A DNA stretch of 64,000 bases from Anthostomella pinea (taxonomy: Eukaryota; Ascomycota; Sordariomycetes; Xylariales; Xylariaceae): the NCBI GenBank assembly GCA_963556695.1, contig CAUWAG010000006.1, positions 3,844,001 to 3,908,000 on the forward strand, read 5' to 3'. The translations under genes were made by a program, and so were the position numbers. Numbering within the stretch: position 1 is the stretch's first letter; each line of letters starts with the position of its first letter. Below the pieces are notes generated by a model. That model searched no databases, was not told where the DNA came from, and saw nothing but the letters and a program-made list of their open reading frames with translations. Shown here piece by piece: positions 60,290 through 64,000 of the stretch.

Positions 60290-61100
60290 CCTTTTATACG
60301 CTAGCTACGTTTATAGCTATAATATACTAAGCTTTTATACGGCTTTATATAATCCTTAAAAAGCTTTACACAACCTTTAAATGACTTAATTAGACCTTGA
60401 ACTTAATTTTAACAGTATGGTTTAAAAACCTTGAAAAGTTATTATAGCTTTATAATAATATATGATATAGTTATTTTTATAAAAAGCTTTTACCCTTAAA
60501 TAAAATTATTATGAAATTTCTCTTTGATTTATTAGTAAATATTATTTATAAATAAAATACTTTATAAGATTATATTGATAATTTCTTTTATATCAAGTAA
60601 AATCTTTACCTTGATTATATAATTAGGGTTTTTCTCATAATTACTTTTAATTTTTAGTTTTTTATTACTTATTACTGTTTATATTAAAAAGAGGAATATC
60701 AAAAGTTAGTTTTCTTTATTATTTCTTGTAGGTTATTTTAAGACTTTTTACCCGCTAATTACGTTCGCAGTTATAATATACTAAGCTTTTATACGGTTTT
60801 ATATAACCTTTAAATAAGCTTTTATAAAATTTAAATGATTTAATTATTACCTTTAACCTTACTTTCAACGGAACGGTTTAAACACTGTTGAAAGTTGGTA
60901 TAATTTTATAATAAAGTATGATATAAATACTTTTTATAAAAGGCTTTTGTTATTAAACAAAGTTATTATACTATTTTAATAGCTATTTTACTAGTAAATA
61001 TTACCCATAAATAAAAGAAGTTAAAAACCTACTATTTAATAACTCAACAAGCTTTACAATTAAAAAGGTTATGTTATAAAAAAATCAAACTGTAACTTAT
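60290..61100 (+). repeat. RIP-decayed direct repeat, ~455 bp period
   Basis: Segments from about 60300 and about 60760 align over several hundred bases: both have ATAATATACTAAGCTTTTATACGG, a TAAATGA-TTAATTA block, a CGGTTTAAA-like block and a TATGATATA block in the same order. The differences are mostly transitions. The original element is not recognisable. Confidence 0.65.
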
Positions 61101-61215
61101 TATAAGGTATTATAATAAATTTTGTCAAGCGCTGTACTTATAATCGCGATAAAATTATATAAATATTAAAGAGATTAAGAAAAGCGCTTGTAATTTTAAA
61201 TTATTTCATATAATA

Positions 61216-61898
61216 ATATTTACACGTTGTCGATGCCGTTGTTGAGAAATGGGGGAGTGAAGCTATCGGGGCGCAAGATTGCAGTGGGAGATTGGTGGTG
61301 TGGGGGCTCTGGTGGCTATGGAAGGTTATTTCCCGGGCCCGCCTGCTATGGCGCTGCCATTCAAACTCAATGAGCCATCAAGACTTAATTGCGAATCAGA
61401 CACCGATCGCAATTCCAGACTTACCAAGCATCTCATTGAATCTCACGAGTTAGAGGAAGAGTAGACACATGCAACTTGAGTGGCTCTGAGTATTTCTTGG
61501 ATTCTGCCCTATCATGATAAGCAGAGGTATTGTATGGAGGTCACGGACGGGCGTCTGTCACGGTCTGTCTCATTCGCACCCCGCTGCCGCGCTCCGTAGT
61601 CGCGTCACCTGCGACGCGCCCACAGCGAATCAAGCGGGTCGGCGCCTGGTCACGTTCCCTTGCCAACGGCCACATATCGCGCCTAGATAGATGGAGCGAT
61701 GCAGCGCGACTGGTGAGCGGGTAGTGAATTGGTTGAACGTCCGCTTGGAGTCTATTTCCTAGGGCTGGTGTGAATAGTAAACCATTCATCTAAAGTCTGA
61801 TTATAAAGTTCCAACTAGATCTCTTATCTTGAGCTTCTTTGATTTAATTTTGGTGTTCTGTGCAGCTACATCAAGTAGTCTGAACGACAGCTTAAGTT
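61216..61898. other. Island border and S1 nuclease upstream region
   Basis: Normal composition resumes at about 61225. The short frames (such as 61279-61464) show no known domain. The last ~100 bases are the promoter and leader of the nuclease gene. Confidence 0.5.
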
Positions 61899-63137
61899 AT
61901 GAGACTCGACTACGGCGTCCTCGCCCTGGGCGCGACATTTCTGCCGGGTGCGGTGGCATGGGGAAGTGAGTAACACCCAGCAACCATCAAGCACATCCAA
62001 GTGCCTACAAGAACCCCCACGAAACTAACACACCACCAAACGGGCAGGCCTCGGCCACATCACAGTAGCCTACATCGCCAGTCACTTCGTCAAGGACACC
62101 ACGATGACCTACTTCCAGGAGCTGCTGCGCAACGACACGGAGCACTACCTGGCGGGCGTGGCGACGTGGGCCGACAGCATCCGCTACACGCGCTGGGGCC
62201 GGTTTAGCAAGGACTTCCACTTCATCGACGCCAAGGACGCGCCGCCAAGCTACTGCGGTGTCGACTTCGACCGCGACTGCAAGGCCGACGGCTGCGTCGT
62301 CAGCGCCATGGCCAACTACACCGCCCAGCTGCTCGACGCCGGCCTGTGGCCCTGGCGCCGCAACCAGGCCGCCAAGTTCGTCGTGCACTTCGTGGGCGAT
62401 ATCCACCAGCCGCTGCACGCTGAGAACGTCGCCCAGGGCGGGAATGCAATTCACGTGAAGTGGGACTCGAGTGAGCTGAATCGTGAGTACCCGCTTTCGA
62501 TGCCCTCTGCATTTGTTGCTTCGGACGTCTCTGTTTCGACGAGCCAGGATGAGAACTCCCTTTACCTAATGAGAGGCTGGCACCCTGTCTGTAAAACACG
62601 CATCAAGAACGAAACTCGCCCTGTGATGTGCTTGACTGTTGACACAATACCTCAACACAGTGCACCACGTGTGGGATTCGAGCATCGCCGAGAAAATGCT
62701 AGGAGGCAACCGCAGGAAGCCCTACGACGCCGCCTTCAAATGGGCCGCCAACCTCACCGAGGCGATCAAGTCCGGCAAGTACCAGGCATCCAGCAAATCT
62801 TGGGCCGAGGGCATGATCCTCGATAACCCCATCGCGACATCGATGGTTTGGGCCAACGAGTCCAACTCCTACATCTGCACCCACGGTAAGATCCCCGATC
62901 CCTTGTCCCCTTTTCCCTCTGTGCCAGGGAGCTTGGGGGCTGATCCGTGCATTTCGGGCAGTGCTTCCAGAAGGACCGGAGGCCATCGTGGGCGAGGAGC
63001 TTGGGGGCGAGTACTTTGAGAAGGCTGCTCCTGTCATCGAACTCCAGGTCGCTAAAGCTGGCTATCGGCTTGCGGCGTGGCTTGATCTGATTGCCGACAG
63101 ATTGTCAGGGACGACTTTACCTGTTGGTGAGCTGTAA
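61899..63137 (+). CDS. Secreted S1/P1 zinc-dependent nuclease
   Basis: Four exons (61899-61965, 62048-62482, 62661-62885, 62962-63137) join in phase to 300 residues. The signal peptide ends at AVA, making Trp of WGSLGHITVAYIA the mature N-terminus, as required because this Trp and the nearby His ligate zinc. Other ligand segments are WADSIR, FHFIDAKD, VVHFVGDIHQPLH and GGNAIHVKWD, with LHHVWDSS completed across intron 2. The family hydrolyses single-stranded DNA and RNA and has 3'-nucleotidase activity, extracellularly, often for phosphate scavenging. The C-terminus LAAWLDLIAD is usual for the family. Intron 2 (178 nt) is about three times longer than its neighbours. The gene borders the AT-rich island. 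Confidence 0.92.
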
Positions 63138-64000
63138 AACCAGACTTCACTTCTGGTTTCAAGGAGGATTTGTGGGATGTGAGATACCTGTATCCTGATA
63201 TGACTGATCGGTGCTATTTCTTGAGCATGGTCGATGCCTCTTCCCGAAGGATGTTTCTGGTTGAGTTGGCTACCGAGTCTCCTCGAATCTGGATCGCCGT
63301 TACATCGCTTTGAGAGTGAGATATATGGGTCTCTATACTCTAAACCTTGTAGCGGTTGTTTACGGATTGCGTGACACCTGGAAGGCAAGAGTGCGAGAAA
63401 TCCTCCATCGTCTTTTGAGGTTGTGTCGAATGGGTCGCAGGGGCTGGTGCCGAGGCCTTATCTGGCACAGCAAGGATGAGATGGATTGAAGTTTGCATGC
63501 AGGCTTCCGGACGAGGTACAGCAGATGTTGGCTGAACCGATTCCTTTATATCAGACGACATAACCAAGCAAATTGTGGTTCGGGCATACCGGCAGCGTGG
63601 ATGTGGTGAAGCGTTTGGTAACGAACATGATGGCATTTTCGAGAATTTCACTTGGTCCTGTTGGCTCGTTAGTTCGTTCTGTCATGTCATGTGAGGTGGG
63701 AGGCCGGGAGACTCGATTTTTGCCAACAAGCATGGTTGATCGGTTCGTCCGCAGGTACTAACTAGCGATGTCGAGGTGTGCTTTGAGAAGGTTCTCATCA
63801 GCTGGACGTGGACAGCACGCCGGCACGTGACTACCTCGATCTGGCACCAGGGGGTGTCAAGTTTCACAGTCGCAGTCCTGGGACGTGCTTCAAAGTCGCC
63901 GACCAAGATTGGTCCAGAGGTTCAACACTGCCGTCTCCGAGACTGTCTGGCTCGAATACTTGCGATCAATGGGGAAGGGCTTAAGCCCTGAAGGATGTGA
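63138..64000. other. Intergenic to the window end
   Basis: No gene supported. Short overlapping frames on both strands only. Confidence 0.5.

Larger units (their letters stand above)
50535..61215. other. AT-rich, RIP-like island with nested transposons
   Basis: From about 50535 to 61215 the sequence is overwhelmingly A and T and full of TAA, TTA and TATA strings. Only embedded elements (six solo LTRs, one Fot1-type transposon, parts of another) have ordinary composition. No host gene is recognisable. Sharp edges and preserved relics of repeats are what repeat-induced point mutation (C to T in duplicated DNA) produces in Pezizomycotina. The island lies between the PQ-loop and S1 nuclease genes. 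Confidence 0.88.

Noticed and set aside
1..64000. CRISPR arrays, bacterial operons, ribosomal RNA genes
   Set aside because: The window is nuclear DNA of a filamentous fungus; no regular spacer arrays, Shine-Dalgarno-led operons or rRNA signatures were seen.

Overview
The window comes from a filamentous ascomycete (Pezizomycotina), most likely a Sordariomycete. The protein genes are eukaryotic and carry many 50-100 nt GT-AG introns. They include fungal-type families: an F-BAR/RhoGAP of the Rgd1 type, Mediator subunit 12, an RCC1-type Ran exchange factor, a CorA-like protein and LysM/hevein secreted proteins. A roughly 10.7 kb block of extreme AT-richness with mutated transposons looks like the product of repeat-induced point mutation (RIP). 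Species cannot be settled from the sequence alone.

Layout. 1-2705: 3' part of a LINE retrotransposon with most of its reverse transcriptase deleted. 2.7-5.1 kb: gene-poor, with a broken AlkB-like dioxygenase relic. 5.1-12.7 kb: a CorA-like membrane protein (-), a small basic protein gene (-) and a kinase/VWA-like fusion gene (+). 15.5-27.1 kb: conserved housekeeping block with RhoGAP (+), Asterix (-) and MED12 (+). 29.4-31.1 kb: a cysteine-rich secreted protein and a complete SINE bounded by a 15 bp target-site duplication. 34.3-36.1 kb: an RCC1 gene with one frameshift. 37.4-43.4 kb: a divergent pair of chitin-related secreted genes, a LysM/hevein protein and a nuclease-hevein-GH18 chitinase fusion carrying three breaks. 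43.9-50.0 kb: an F-box-like protein, a 55-residue secreted peptide and a vacuolar PQ-loop transporter. 50.5-61.2 kb: the AT-rich island. It holds two Fot1/pogo-type transposons with precise ends (one nearly intact, one decayed and interrupted by a solo LTR), six solo LTRs (five with 5 bp target duplications) and RIP-decayed direct repeats. 61.9-63.1 kb: a secreted S1/P1 nuclease at the island's edge.

How it fits together. Conserved cellular genes occupy the GC-balanced parts. Secreted, cell-wall-directed or nuclease genes cluster around 29-48 kb and beside the AT-rich island, as in the two-speed genomes of many plant-associated fungi. The most distinctive items are the kinase-VWA fusion, the LysM + nuclease-chitinase pair, the complete SINE, and the island in which short solo LTRs and one young DNA transposon have kept normal base composition inside heavily RIP-mutated sequence.

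Exon coordinates were worked out by hand from splice consensus, reading phase and protein continuity. Intact models sum to multiples of three. No database search was possible.
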